The position numbers and the translations under genes are program-made. Below, one piece after another: positions 17,447 to 26,579 of a stretch of 64,000 nucleotides of DNA. Below the pieces are notes generated by a model that ran no database searches, had not been told where the DNA came from, and saw only the letters and a list, made by a program, of their open reading frames with translations. The stretch comes from Psychromonas marina. Lineage in GTDB: Bacteria; Pseudomonadota; Gammaproteobacteria; Enterobacterales; Psychromonadaceae. The first letter of the stretch is position 1. Every line of letters begins with the position of its first letter. Where the stretch lies: positions 1-64,000 of the forward strand of contig NZ_BSPQ01000018.1 of the NCBI RefSeq assembly GCF_030161115.1, read 5' to 3'.

Positions 17447-17827
17447 CTAGTCTTTGCTTTTATGGCTCAATTTATGCGCATGTTGTTCCCAATTTTGACC
17501 ATCAAAGTCAGTTACATTGAGCTGTTTTATGGGCGTATCTAAACAATTCACATTAACATCGACCCCATCAGGGTTAGAGCGCGGAATATAAAAGGGTTTG
17601 ATGCCACAATTGGCACAGAAATAATGCTTTGCGATCTTAGAATTGAATCTATATTCGCTTAATTTATCTTGCCCAGACAGCATTTGAAAGCGCGACTTCG
17701 GTACGATCAGATGCAAGTAACCTGATTTTTTACATACTGAACAATTACATAAATCAGCTTCCATAACCTCTGGCGCCTCAACACTAAACTGAACATTTCC
17801 ACAGTGACAACTACCTAAATATTTCAT
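17447..17827 (-). CDS. GFA / CENP-V family zinc protein
   Basis: 126 residues with the full Cys set of glutathione-dependent formaldehyde-activating-like proteins: GSCHCGNVQF, CNCSVCKKSG and CANCGIKPFY. Two zinc sites are expected. Most members of this family have no proven formaldehyde activity. Confidence 0.92.
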   Translation of the reverse strand: MKYLGSCHCGNVQFSVEAPEVMEADLCNCSVCKKSGYLHLIVPKSRFQMLSGQDKLSEYRFNSKIAKHYFCANCGIKPFYIPRSNPDGVDVNVNCLDTPIKQLNVTDFDGQNWEQHAHKLSHKSKD

Positions 17828-17891
17828 ATTAATACCTTAAACTAGCCCTGTAACAGCGCCATTATTAACTTAATCTTTTATTGCTGGTCTT

Positions 17892-18404
17892 TTATGGCTG
17901 ACCGAGCAGCTGTTTTTGCATACGAACTAAATTCCAGCTTTTTTCTTTATAGACGCGAGTGCCAATTTCAGTGTCAACAACATCAAAACCTAGTGCAAGA
18001 TAACAATTTTTAGCCACAATATTGTGCTCAAAAACGGCTAAACTAAGCAACTTACAGTTAAACTTCACTTGTGCTTTTACAATGATATTTGCCATCATCT
18101 GTTTCGATAAACCATGACCACGATACTCATTGGCAATAAAAACACGACAAATTCGATAATGATCATCAGCAACACGATAAAGCTCAATAAAACCGGCATT
18201 TCGCCCTGATACCTGAAATAGGAAAGGAAATACTTCAGGTTGGTCACAATGTGTTGTAATTTGCTGAACTGTTAACGGGTATGAATAGGTCGGTCCTGCC
18301 CAGAGATAATTCAGTTCATCACAACTAATCCAGTCGATGAGTTGCTTAAAATCTTTATCCGTAAAAGTGACCAAAGCCATTTTCTGATGCCTTTTAATCG
18401 TCAT
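17892..18404 (-). CDS. GNAT N-acetyltransferase
   Basis: 170 residues. CRVFIANEYRGHGLSKQMM (about 105-123) is the CoA-binding core and NCYLALGFDVVDTEIG follows. Its ATG lies just inside the left end of a MITE-like element (18413-18610), so that element may carry or disrupt its promoter. Confidence 0.88.
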   Translation of the reverse strand: MTIKRHQKMALVTFTDKDFKQLIDWISCDELNYLWAGPTYSYPLTVQQITTHCDQPEVFPFLFQVSGRNAGFIELYRVADDHYRICRVFIANEYRGHGLSKQMMANIIVKAQVKFNCKLLSLAVFEHNIVAKNCYLALGFDVVDTEIGTRVYKEKSWNLVRMQKQLLGQP

Positions 18405-18412
18405 AATTTAAA

Positions 18413-18610
18413 TAACCTCAATTCTGGATAAGCAAACCGATACAGCACCGTTATTTTCGTGTATTTCGGTGTTAAATCATCTTCCAATAACCAGTTATTG
18501 CTTCGATAATTTGCCTTGAACTACACAAAACTAACAGTACTGTATGAGATAAACTTTTAAACTATTGATATATGATACTTATACGATTCCATTATCCAGA
18601 ACTGAGGTTA
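18413..18610. mobile_element. MITE-like element with 19-bp terminal inverted repeats
   Basis: TAACCTCAATTCTGGATAA (18413-18431) and TTATCCAGAACTGAGGTTA (18592-18610) are inverted repeats matching at 18 of 19 positions. They bound 198 bp without an ORF. Size, terminal repeats and intergenic site fit a non-autonomous transposable element. No clear target duplication and no second copy was seen in the window. Confidence 0.65.
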
Positions 18611-18628
18611 AATACAATCCCGTAACGT

Positions 18629-18976
18629 TTAAAATCTTGAAGTATCTATAGCAACACTATCACCCAACCAGCAAGCATGTTCGGTATGGTCTAATAGATC
18701 ATCACCCGTCTGCGCATGTACCAGCACGCTAAGATCGCCTCTGTTTAACGCTAACCATGCTATAAATTCATCAAATGCTAGATGATCAAATAACACTTGA
18801 AAGCTCCACTTTGTATGTGGACCGACTAATTTTTGATGAATACGCCCCACTATTAAGGGAAATTGTTGCGCTATTTTTTCACTGAGATTAATAGCAAACA
18901 ACAATGTCTGCTCTTCGAAATAGATATGAGCATGATAGTGTGCATGGGTATTTTTCGGTCTTTTGGGGTTATTCAT
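18629..18976 (-). CDS. DOPA 4,5-dioxygenase-family protein
   Basis: About 115 residues from the second ATG (18976), which has AAGG about 9 nt upstream; the ATG at 18985 directly abuts that AAGG. The family pattern is clear: HAHYHAHIYF, then VGPHTKWSFQVLF, then WLALNRGDLSVLVHAQTGDD and LDHTEHACWLG. Small ring-cleaving-type dioxygenases of this kind occur in fungi and bacteria; the bacterial substrate is unknown. Confidence 0.82.
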   Translation of the reverse strand: MNNPKRPKNTHAHYHAHIYFEEQTLLFAINLSEKIAQQFPLIVGRIHQKLVGPHTKWSFQVLFDHLAFDEFIAWLALNRGDLSVLVHAQTGDDLLDHTEHACWLGDSVAIDTSRF

Positions 18977-19131
18977 AGATACCATCCTTAGTATTATAGA
19001 AAATCGGGCTGTGTTGATTAAATCGCATTACAATAATTGATATTTACTTTGCATTCAAATAGTTAATGCTATTTTTGTTCACCTATTACATATGTCATAA
19101 ATGCTGATAATGACCAGAGAGAAAAAGTTGT

Positions 19132-19626
19132 TTATCTAGATTGATTGAGCACTTCATAAAGTGAGCAGAGCTCATTTAAACAACTGATCTCATTAACGTT
19201 ATGTAAATTTTTTTGATGTTTACTATTCAACCAAATAGCAGACATACCGACAGCGATAGCCGGTAAAATATCACGTTCTAAGTTATCACCAACCATGATG
19301 ATATCTTCAACACGGCAATCTATATTATGGGCAATGGTTTTATAAAATTGTGCCGATGGTTTCTCATAACCCACGTTATTAGGGCAATAATAACCAGATA
19401 TAAAAGGACTAAGTGAGGTTCGCTGAAAAGCTAAACGCATTAATTCAGAAGTGGTACCGATAGCCCCCGTGGCAACAAATAAACTCGATATTGAAGATAG
19501 CCTTTTCAGCGCTTGTTCCGCGCCATTGACCGCTTGCACATTTGCCCAATCTTTCATGTGACCAGGTTGATCGGTGAAATCAACCATTAACGTATCCCCC
19601 CAGTCAAACAACACAATTTTATTCAT
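19132..19626 (-). CDS. HAD superfamily hydrolase
   Basis: 164 residues. Motif I is FDWGDTL (D8), with Gly at the +2 position where the acid/base Asp normally sits. Motif II Thr is in FVATGAIGTTSE, motif III Lys in GYEKPSAQFY, and motif IV in IIMVGDNLERDILPA. The changed motif I suggests altered chemistry or a non-phosphatase role. Confidence 0.85.
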   Translation of the reverse strand: MNKIVLFDWGDTLMVDFTDQPGHMKDWANVQAVNGAEQALKRLSSISSLFVATGAIGTTSELMRLAFQRTSLSPFISGYYCPNNVGYEKPSAQFYKTIAHNIDCRVEDIIMVGDNLERDILPAIAVGMSAIWLNSKHQKNLHNVNEISCLNELCSLYEVLNQSR

Positions 19627-19659
19627 GACGATCCTTGTTCACTTACCAATAACAAATAA

Positions 19660-20139
19660 TTAGCTGCTAATCACTTTCTGCATATTATGACTTACCACTT
19701 GATAACCAATGCTTTTATACAGTGCCATCGCGGCATCATTGTAGTTAAAAACATGCAGGCCTAAACTCGTTGCACCGAGCTCCGCAGCAACTATTTCAAT
19801 ACCAGCAAGTGCCGATTTGGCATAACCTTTACGACGATAACTTTCATCGATCTCAATATCGTAAATAAATGCGGATTTACTGCGCATATTCTCTTCAAGC
19901 TTTAACCAAATGTGACCTACTTTACGAGACCTATCCTGTTCAATAATATTAAATAGAAAATGATTATCAGTCGCCACACCTTGCGGTAAAAGCCGATCTA
20001 AATCTTGTTTAGATCGCGCTAATGCATCGGATTCATCCCAACGACCAGATTCAACATTATCCTTGGCATAAGCTGGAATCGCCTGTTTTCGATAAGCAGT
20101 GAATGCAGTTTTATCCATCGCCTTTAAAGATATTTCCAT
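19660..20139 (-). CDS. GNAT N-acetyltransferase
   Basis: 159 residues. IYDIEIDESYRRKGYAKSAL (about 90-109) is the CoA-binding core and NYDAAMALYKSIGYQVVS the C-terminal signature. 33 nt separate it from the HAD gene downstream, so the two may be co-transcribed. Confidence 0.9.
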   Translation of the reverse strand: MEISLKAMDKTAFTAYRKQAIPAYAKDNVESGRWDESDALARSKQDLDRLLPQGVATDNHFLFNIIEQDRSRKVGHIWLKLEENMRSKSAFIYDIEIDESYRRKGYAKSALAGIEIVAAELGATSLGLHVFNYNDAAMALYKSIGYQVVSHNMQKVISS

Positions 20140-20224
20140 GGTTCTAGATCCTTAGATTTAGGGGCTTTAAAGTTAAACAAATGATAAAGTAACATTAAAT
20201 CAGTACAATACGAACTATAGCTTA

Positions 20225-20863
20225 TCAAAATGTACTAAAAGCCACCTTTAATCCAAAACCGATTAATACCACGCCGATGACTCTTTCAATGGTCACTTTA
20301 TAGCGATTGAAAAGTGTTAAAGATAATGGATGAGTGACACAGATAGCCACTAAACTAAACCACAATAGATGCGCGATAGAGATAATGGCGCCATAAAGAA
20401 GCTGTATCAAGATTGGCGTATCCGGAGTAATCACTTGGGTAAAAATACTCAAGAAAAAGATCGTTGTTTTTGGGTTTAGTGCGTTAGTGATAACCCCCGT
20501 TTTAAAGGCTGAAAAGTTAGAAAGTGTTGGTTTATCATCCCCCTGCTCAATACGAATGTCACTTCCTGATTGGAAGGTTTTCCACCCCATATAGACTAAA
20601 TAGGCACCGCCCAGATACTTTATTAGAGAAAATAATAGTGGTGAATTGGCAATAACAATCGCCAACCCTGCAATCGAATAGGTAACATGCATCCAAATCG
20701 CTAAGCTAATACCCAATGCAGAATAAAGCCCCGCTTTACGATCATGAAAAAGACTGTTTTTAGTCACCATCACAAAATCAGCACCTGGACTGATCGACAT
20801 AAATATTGCGATAACGGTAACAGAAATTATTTCAGGCAAGTAAGTGATAACGTCGAAGGGCAT
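20225..20863 (-). CDS. LysE/RhtB family exporter
   Basis: About 212 residues from the Met at 20863 (the ATG at 20878 lacks a ribosome binding site). Six hydrophobic segments with the family motif SPGADFVMVTKNSL near the first, followed by AFKTGVITNALNPKTTIFFL. Exports amino acids or homoserine lactone-like compounds; substrate unknown. Confidence 0.92.
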   Translation of the reverse strand: MPFDVITYLPEIISVTVIAIFMSISPGADFVMVTKNSLFHDRKAGLYSALGISLAIWMHVTYSIAGLAIVIANSPLLFSLIKYLGGAYLVYMGWKTFQSGSDIRIEQGDDKPTLSNFSAFKTGVITNALNPKTTIFFLSIFTQVITPDTPILIQLLYGAIISIAHLLWFSLVAICVTHPLSLTLFNRYKVTIERVIGVVLIGFGLKVAFSTF

Positions 20864-21119
20864 ATTTTTTCTCAGCATTGAAAGTATTACTGATTATGAC
20901 ACAACGACATAAGCAATATCTCTCTAAACACCTTCATGATGCTAGTGATTAACTCTATTGCCCCTACTGGAATATGCTAAAGAGTACTTAAAGTAAGTTA
21001 ATATATAAGCGACACGCTTGCTCGCTATAATTAACCTCGATTAACAAGGAGGATGAGTTACCAACAAATTTGTAAGCACTCACCCTATTATAACAATGCT
21101 TTTTTAAACAATTATTCGC

Positions 21120-23357
21120 TTAATCGATGCTTAAAAAATGCCAAACTTGATTGCCGTCGGCCGCTGTTTGAGTTGTCCAGAGTTTCACATTTTGACCATT
21201 TACTCCTCCCGTACCGCCATCAACAGCAAAGCCAGATGCATTACGTTTAACTAACTGAAACTTGGTACCACCTAGGCTTAATTTTTTAAAATGTTGATTT
21301 TGGTTTTGGTGATCACAACTCATTATCACTAAGTTTTGATTTTTAGCGCCACCATTGCCAGCATCTAAACAGAAAAGTGTCCCACGTTTTTTATAGGAGT
21401 AATAATCAGCCCCACGTGAGATTTCTTCCCATTGTTGATTAATGCGTGCGGTACCAGACGTCCATAACTTCACATTTTGATTATTGGCACCGCCATCGCC
21501 TCCATCAAGCGCAAAACCATTACTATTAGCTTTACTTATGTGGACATATGATTTTGACGCATTCACTTTGATAGTTTTAATAGCTGATGTTTTACGCATC
21601 GTATTATTTTTAACTGCAATCGCATCAAAGGTATAACTACCGACTTTGCTAGGTGTCCACTCAACAATATAGGGCGCATTATTAACTTGCTTATAAAAAG
21701 CCCCATTGACACGAAAGTTAACTTGTTTGATATCATTCTCACTGTCGTTTACTTGGGCTTGCAAGGTAACAACTTGGTTAATATCAAATACACTATTATT
21801 GACCGGTTTCGTCAATGCAACGCTAAACGTATTAGTCGCAATATCTGCATCTTCTAAATAAATATGGCTGACAGAAAACTTAGGTAATGTAATTGTGCCT
21901 GTACCTTGCTTGACCATCTCTAGTGGATTACTGTCGATGGGCAGTATCTTCTCAGCTCCCATCCAAGAGAAAGACATCGCTTGATGATTAAAACTGCCGT
22001 TGTAATCTGTATTATTCAATTTAACGTTAAATGGCACAGATTTGTTAGTAAGGTTTAATACCATTAATATCGTTTTTCCATTTTTAACGACAGCACGAGC
22101 GCTGATAGCATCAACCCCAGTCATTAAATCATGGCTCTGCATTTCACTTTCCAACAATGTACTATCTTCAAGTACATTACGAATAATTTCATACATCGCG
22201 CCAACAGCAGTCTTCTGCAAAGGGTATTTGATGCGAGGGCGTTCTACACCACTTGGTGATATATACGTTTCCCAAACTAAAAAGGAGTTGAGCTTACCAT
22301 TAACACTGAACCAATTTGCACGTTCATATCGGTCTTGGTTTTCGCTCATGAAAATATAAGCATCAGCCATACCTAATACTGAAACCGCATTCGGCCCTCC
22401 CGATTTAACACCCCATTCTGATAACCAAACGGGTTTATTAGGCGCGACTTTACCCGCATAATCATCGATAGATTTAGCTAAATGGTGACGAGCGGTTAAT
22501 GCGGTTGCATAGGCGCCTTCTGCACTGGCAGGATCATCAGGATCAGAGCCGACATAGGTATGAATGGTCACTGCATCAAAATAACTTTTATCCGCGCTTA
22601 AATCTTCATTCCAATTTGGATTAGCACTGCTCTCTCTTCTTAAAAGAGGAATAGAAACTTTAATCGTTGGTTCAATGTTTTTAAGAGCAGTCGACATCGA
22701 TTTTGCTCTTTTTATATACTCTTTAGCATTAGGAATGATTGAACTTCGTTGACCGGGATAGAAATTTTCATTGCCAAGTTCAATATCTTTTACTTCAAAA
22801 CCACGAGACACTAAATCATTGTAACGCGCAACAGTAACGGGACTGCCGTTGTTAAAATTACTGCCGTCTGCACTCATGTTAAATGTCCACAGCATGTCAT
22901 AACCTTTACCTTGGCCATTCACTTTATCTGAATTTAAAACCGTTAACCCATCAATACCTATTTTGGTTTGACTATCATCCTTGAGTTTAATTTGCGCTAA
23001 ATGATCGAGTGTTTTTGTTTTTGTTTTTCCATCTGCAGCAATCCATTGAAATGAATCAGTACCAAAAACACGAGTTCCATCCGTTTCCCAATCATACCAA
23101 TTTGCCCACAAACCATGAGGAAACCTTATTGTTATTGGTTGATAGCGATTAATTAATGCTTGCTCTGTATTATTACTAAAGCCAAAGATATTGGTGCCTA
23201 ATAATTTATTATTATATCGCTCCTGCTCTGCCGTGATGACGTTGATTGTTGCATTCATTTTATCCGGTAAGGTAAATGGATAGCCTTCAGCAAATGTTTG
23301 CAAGCTGGGTAACAACGTTAAACCAACCATGATCATTTTCAAATTTAATGTATTCAT
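21120..23357 (-). CDS. Secreted clan GH-A glycoside hydrolase with Ig-like and ricin-type lectin domains
   Basis: 745 residues. Signal peptide 1-23 (cut after TFA). A TIM-barrel catalytic region (about 35-500) has a candidate acid/base Glu in LGNENFY (E197) and nucleophile in WLSEWG (E314), the spacing seen in clan GH-A. An Ig-like domain (about 510-600) follows, then a beta-trefoil (about 605-745) built of three repeats of the form F-x-L/V-D-G/A-G-x-G-G, each followed by QNV/L and ending in QW/HF. This lectin-like (CBM13-type) tail should bind polysaccharide. The exact GH family and substrate (agar, arabinan, porphyran or similar) are not clear. Confidence 0.85.
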   Translation of the reverse strand: MNTLNLKMIMVGLTLLPSLQTFAEGYPFTLPDKMNATINVITAEQERYNNKLLGTNIFGFSNNTEQALINRYQPITIRFPHGLWANWYDWETDGTRVFGTDSFQWIAADGKTKTKTLDHLAQIKLKDDSQTKIGIDGLTVLNSDKVNGQGKGYDMLWTFNMSADGSNFNNGSPVTVARYNDLVSRGFEVKDIELGNENFYPGQRSSIIPNAKEYIKRAKSMSTALKNIEPTIKVSIPLLRRESSANPNWNEDLSADKSYFDAVTIHTYVGSDPDDPASAEGAYATALTARHHLAKSIDDYAGKVAPNKPVWLSEWGVKSGGPNAVSVLGMADAYIFMSENQDRYERANWFSVNGKLNSFLVWETYISPSGVERPRIKYPLQKTAVGAMYEIIRNVLEDSTLLESEMQSHDLMTGVDAISARAVVKNGKTILMVLNLTNKSVPFNVKLNNTDYNGSFNHQAMSFSWMGAEKILPIDSNPLEMVKQGTGTITLPKFSVSHIYLEDADIATNTFSVALTKPVNNSVFDINQVVTLQAQVNDSENDIKQVNFRVNGAFYKQVNNAPYIVEWTPSKVGSYTFDAIAVKNNTMRKTSAIKTIKVNASKSYVHISKANSNGFALDGGDGGANNQNVKLWTSGTARINQQWEEISRGADYYSYKKRGTLFCLDAGNGGAKNQNLVIMSCDHQNQNQHFKKLSLGGTKFQLVKRNASGFAVDGGTGGVNGQNVKLWTTQTAADGNQVWHFLSID

Positions 23358-23496
23358 ATATGTACTCCTTGTCTTAAATACAGCTAGAGAATTAGTTCTG
23401 CCAATTTCCTAGCTGTAACAAAACGTCCTTTTTTGTATAGGGGTTCTATTCACTTAAATAAACTACGTTAATCTTGCCATAATCGGCATAGAGCAC

Positions 23497-24441
23497 TTAC
23501 CATTGACCATTGCTATATCGGTGATATTCGTTAACACGTGTTGTAGAAACTTTAAACTCATCAACCCATATATAGGTATCTTCTGCCATTTTATATTGGT
23601 CACTGGAGCCACCTAAGAATGTTGAAAGTAAAATAGAATTAATGGTTAATTTATCTTGTTCCCCCCCCTCTGGACGGTAATTACCAAATACATCTGCATT
23701 CACTAATTTATAACCTTTGTTACCATCGACCCAGCCTTCAAATAAACCATCGGACTGACCCAATGAATTTAATTTGTAATGCAACTCGATATTATGCCAT
23801 CCAGAGGTCGCTAAATATGGGCTGAATCGATTGTCACAGATGGCCCCACCATCGACCTCTTTTTCTCCCCAAAAGCGATCAAAGTCAGAATCAATCTTGT
23901 CTAAATCATGCGGCAATTCCATATAAAATTGAATGCTACCACCCGGGCGCCACATAATACGTCCCTTCCACTGATTTTCTCTAGAGGCATAATCTGCTCC
24001 GCCTAAACTTGGTAACTTTCCACCACACTGTGAAAATTCAAAATTATCACTAAATTTAATCCAATAGGAGAGGTATAACTCATCTGCAGCATAGGTGTTT
24101 TTACTCGCAGTGCCTGATAAAGGTATCCGTGTATCAACACCAGAGTCTGCTGTTTTAAGTTTTCCAGCAGGGAACGTAATGCGCAATGATTGACCATTAC
24201 CCGTTACACTTTCACTACTATCAATCATCGCGCGGTCAGAACGAGGATCACTACCATCGTAAAAACCTTTGCCATAATTAGCATTAGTATCATCTTTTAC
24301 ATTTTGCTTGCTGTAACTGCCTGCATCAAATTGATCAAAATTTAAGTGGTAGACCTCTCCTGCTAAAGCATTTGATGAACCGATCAGTAAACCGCAGCTT
24401 ACATAACTAAGTTGTTTCATTGTAAATCCGTATTTTTTCAT
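23497..24441 (-). CDS. Secreted polysaccharide lyase-like protein (PL14/PL20-type jelly roll)
   Basis: 314 residues. Signal peptide ends near SNALA. The body shows CGGKLPSLGG (about 139-148), then KGRIMWRPGGSIQFYMELP (about 159-177), then GWHNIELHYKLNS and GLFEGWVDG. These Lys/Arg/Tyr-rich strands resemble alginate and glucuronan lyases of families PL14 and PL20. AAGGGGAAGG precedes the ATG. The GH-A gene follows 139 nt downstream on the same strand, so they may act on the same polysaccharide. Confidence 0.7.
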   Translation of the reverse strand: MKKYGFTMKQLSYVSCGLLIGSSNALAGEVYHLNFDQFDAGSYSKQNVKDDTNANYGKGFYDGSDPRSDRAMIDSSESVTGNGQSLRITFPAGKLKTADSGVDTRIPLSGTASKNTYAADELYLSYWIKFSDNFEFSQCGGKLPSLGGADYASRENQWKGRIMWRPGGSIQFYMELPHDLDKIDSDFDRFWGEKEVDGGAICDNRFSPYLATSGWHNIELHYKLNSLGQSDGLFEGWVDGNKGYKLVNADVFGNYRPEGGEQDKLTINSILLSTFLGGSSDQYKMAEDTYIWVDEFKVSTTRVNEYHRYSNGQW

Positions 24442-24487
24442 TACCTTCCCCTTAAATTAAACAGCATTAATAAATGCTTTTTAAGTT

Positions 24488-24520
24488 AAAAAAAACCACT
24501 CAATCTAGGAGAGTGGTTTT
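24488..24520 (-). terminator. Rho-independent terminator after the beta-helix gene
   Basis: AAAACCACTC (24492-24501) and GAGTGGTTTT (24511-24520) form a perfect 10-bp stem with a 9-nt loop. On the minus strand it is followed by a run of eight Ts. It separates the beta-helix gene from the lyase gene, which therefore needs its own promoter. Confidence 0.9.
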
Positions 24521-24554
24521 ATTTGATTAGTGAGTGAAAATCGTCATTTGTTTA

Positions 24555-26567
24555 TTAATAAGCACGTAGTTTAATAAATGCACAACTGTTGGTTGCGGCA
24601 ATTTTTAACACCTTGCCTGTAAAGCTTTTTGCTGATTCATAATTCCCATCCATCGTGTATGAACCACTACCATCGACTGAGGTGATAGTTCCGCGGAAAT
24701 CACAGCTACTATTTGCATCACTGTCCCACATACTTACCGTTTCACCATCGAGTGACTGAGGAAATTCAACACAGGTAGAGCCTATTAATGTGACTTCTGT
24801 TTTAGTATTCCACGGGATGTTAACAGTAGAACTACAACCTTCAACTGGGGGCTCTACTGGCGGTTCAACAGGAGGCTCCACCACAGGAGGTTGCTCAGTA
24901 ATACCATCGGGTAATACACCAGAATCTGGCATTTGTGCATAAACAGCTTCTGCAATTTCTTGCGTCCATGTTGCCACTGGCTGACCATCAATATTTAAAT
25001 GTTTAAAGTTTCCAGCTGCATCTACTGCAAAACTAAAAGGAACATCGGGAGTATCAAACAATCCCCAACGAGAAATAGTCGCCCCTGCTGTTTTGGCTTT
25101 TTTTAAGGTATTGTTAATGAAAATATTATTGGGACCTGTCGGGCCTGACCATTTTGTTGCATGGTCACCAGATGCATACCAAATCGGTTGCCAAGTGCCT
25201 TCGCTTGGCTCGCCATTAGACCAGCTTCGATGCTCAAATGGGATGGCGATGGTGTTGTTACGAATAATGTTATTACGCTCCCATCCTCCGTGTAAATTCA
25301 TATCAACATTAAGCGTATTGTTCTCAACAATATTACCGGTTGCAGACCATTGCAGGGTAAGGTGACGTACATTTTCTATGGTATTGCCTTGAATAAGGCT
25401 GTCATACAACTTAGAGCCTCGGAAGTATCCGTTACCGCCAGCCCCTTTGTTCCATGAACCATTAATATGGTTGTTTACAAATGTCATATTCTTCGCGAAC
25501 TCTGTGACAATCGGATGTGAACCTAACATCTCAAGCGATACATCATCTACAAATCCGTTATATGCATTTTTGAAAATAAGTCCATGTATCGCATCAGCAG
25601 CACATATATTTTCGTAGCGATGCCCAACCCCCATCGAATTACTCTCACTCAAATTAGATGGGTTATAAGATTCACAATCTGTTCCCGTTTTATCCATGGT
25701 CAGATAGAATTTACGAAAACCAACATTTTCAACGGCTGTAACAGGCATAACACGACTGTTGTAACCGTTGCTATTTTGTAATTCGACATTGTATTCTAAC
25801 GGACGATCAATACTGACTTGATTACTGCTTGTGTTGACGGCTGTAACTGTAAAGATTTGTGTACGCATGTGTCCTGTTTTTATATGACTTTTACTACGCA
25901 TATCAGCGGGAATATCACCTTCATCTAAAAAGGCATCATCATTAGCCGCCCCAACATAAATAAGATCCCCAACAACAAACTTAGCCGCCCCACCACTTTC
26001 TAGTGTCAATGTGCTATCACCTAATTTTGCAGGTGATCCAAACTCAATCGCATGTTTCCAATGAAAGTTAATACTGCCTTCGTAGTTCAACTCTTTAGGG
26101 TGCATGATGCGTGTTTCTGCACGAAATGCACCAAAGCCAGGCCAGTATTTTTTGTCAAACTCAGGTGCACCGTCTGAAGCAACGGTGTAAGGCTGCCAAG
26201 AATTTACAGTGATTTTGGTGCCTGTGACAGGGTCAGAACCGCGCCCTTCAATGACAATACCTGAGCGGTCAACATGCACTTCTTGGCCAATATTAATTTC
26301 ACCAGCAGGTAGTAATATTCGGATTAAATTATTGGGATCATTATTTATATCTATGGAGTCAATAATTGCTTGTATTTGTGATGAGTCATCGACACCATCA
26401 TCGGCAATAACACCGCGATTATGTGCCCATATAGTTTGTGAGTACGAAGTAGGGAGCGAAGCCCCTTCTTTATATCCGGGGGCGGCATTGACAATCATTG
26501 CTGAAGTTAAACCAATTATTGCAGTTCCGACAGCTAAACTAAGAGGTTTAAATTTAAATATATCCAT
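24555..26567 (-). CDS. Secreted right-handed beta-helix protein with C-terminal accessory domain
   Basis: About 670 residues from the ATG at 26567. Signal peptide to about 30 (SAMIVNAA). Residues 45-100 contain GVIADDGVDDSSQIQAIIDS, the start typical of pectate-lyase-3/polygalacturonase-like beta-helices. Repeated Asn-rich coils follow (NNTLNV, NNIIRNNTIAIP, NNIFINNTL). A Pro-Val-Glu linker (repeats of EPPVEPPV) joins a Cys-containing domain of about 90 residues, perhaps carbohydrate-binding. Lyase or hydrolase activity is likely but the family is undetermined. It has its own terminator. Confidence 0.8.
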   Translation of the reverse strand: MDIFKFKPLSLAVGTAIIGLTSAMIVNAAPGYKEGASLPTSYSQTIWAHNRGVIADDGVDDSSQIQAIIDSIDINNDPNNLIRILLPAGEINIGQEVHVDRSGIVIEGRGSDPVTGTKITVNSWQPYTVASDGAPEFDKKYWPGFGAFRAETRIMHPKELNYEGSINFHWKHAIEFGSPAKLGDSTLTLESGGAAKFVVGDLIYVGAANDDAFLDEGDIPADMRSKSHIKTGHMRTQIFTVTAVNTSSNQVSIDRPLEYNVELQNSNGYNSRVMPVTAVENVGFRKFYLTMDKTGTDCESYNPSNLSESNSMGVGHRYENICAADAIHGLIFKNAYNGFVDDVSLEMLGSHPIVTEFAKNMTFVNNHINGSWNKGAGGNGYFRGSKLYDSLIQGNTIENVRHLTLQWSATGNIVENNTLNVDMNLHGGWERNNIIRNNTIAIPFEHRSWSNGEPSEGTWQPIWYASGDHATKWSGPTGPNNIFINNTLKKAKTAGATISRWGLFDTPDVPFSFAVDAAGNFKHLNIDGQPVATWTQEIAEAVYAQMPDSGVLPDGITEQPPVVEPPVEPPVEPPVEGCSSTVNIPWNTKTEVTLIGSTCVEFPQSLDGETVSMWDSDANSSCDFRGTITSVDGSGSYTMDGNYESAKSFTGKVLKIAATNSCAFIKLRAY

Positions 26568-26579
26568 ATTTTTTATCAC

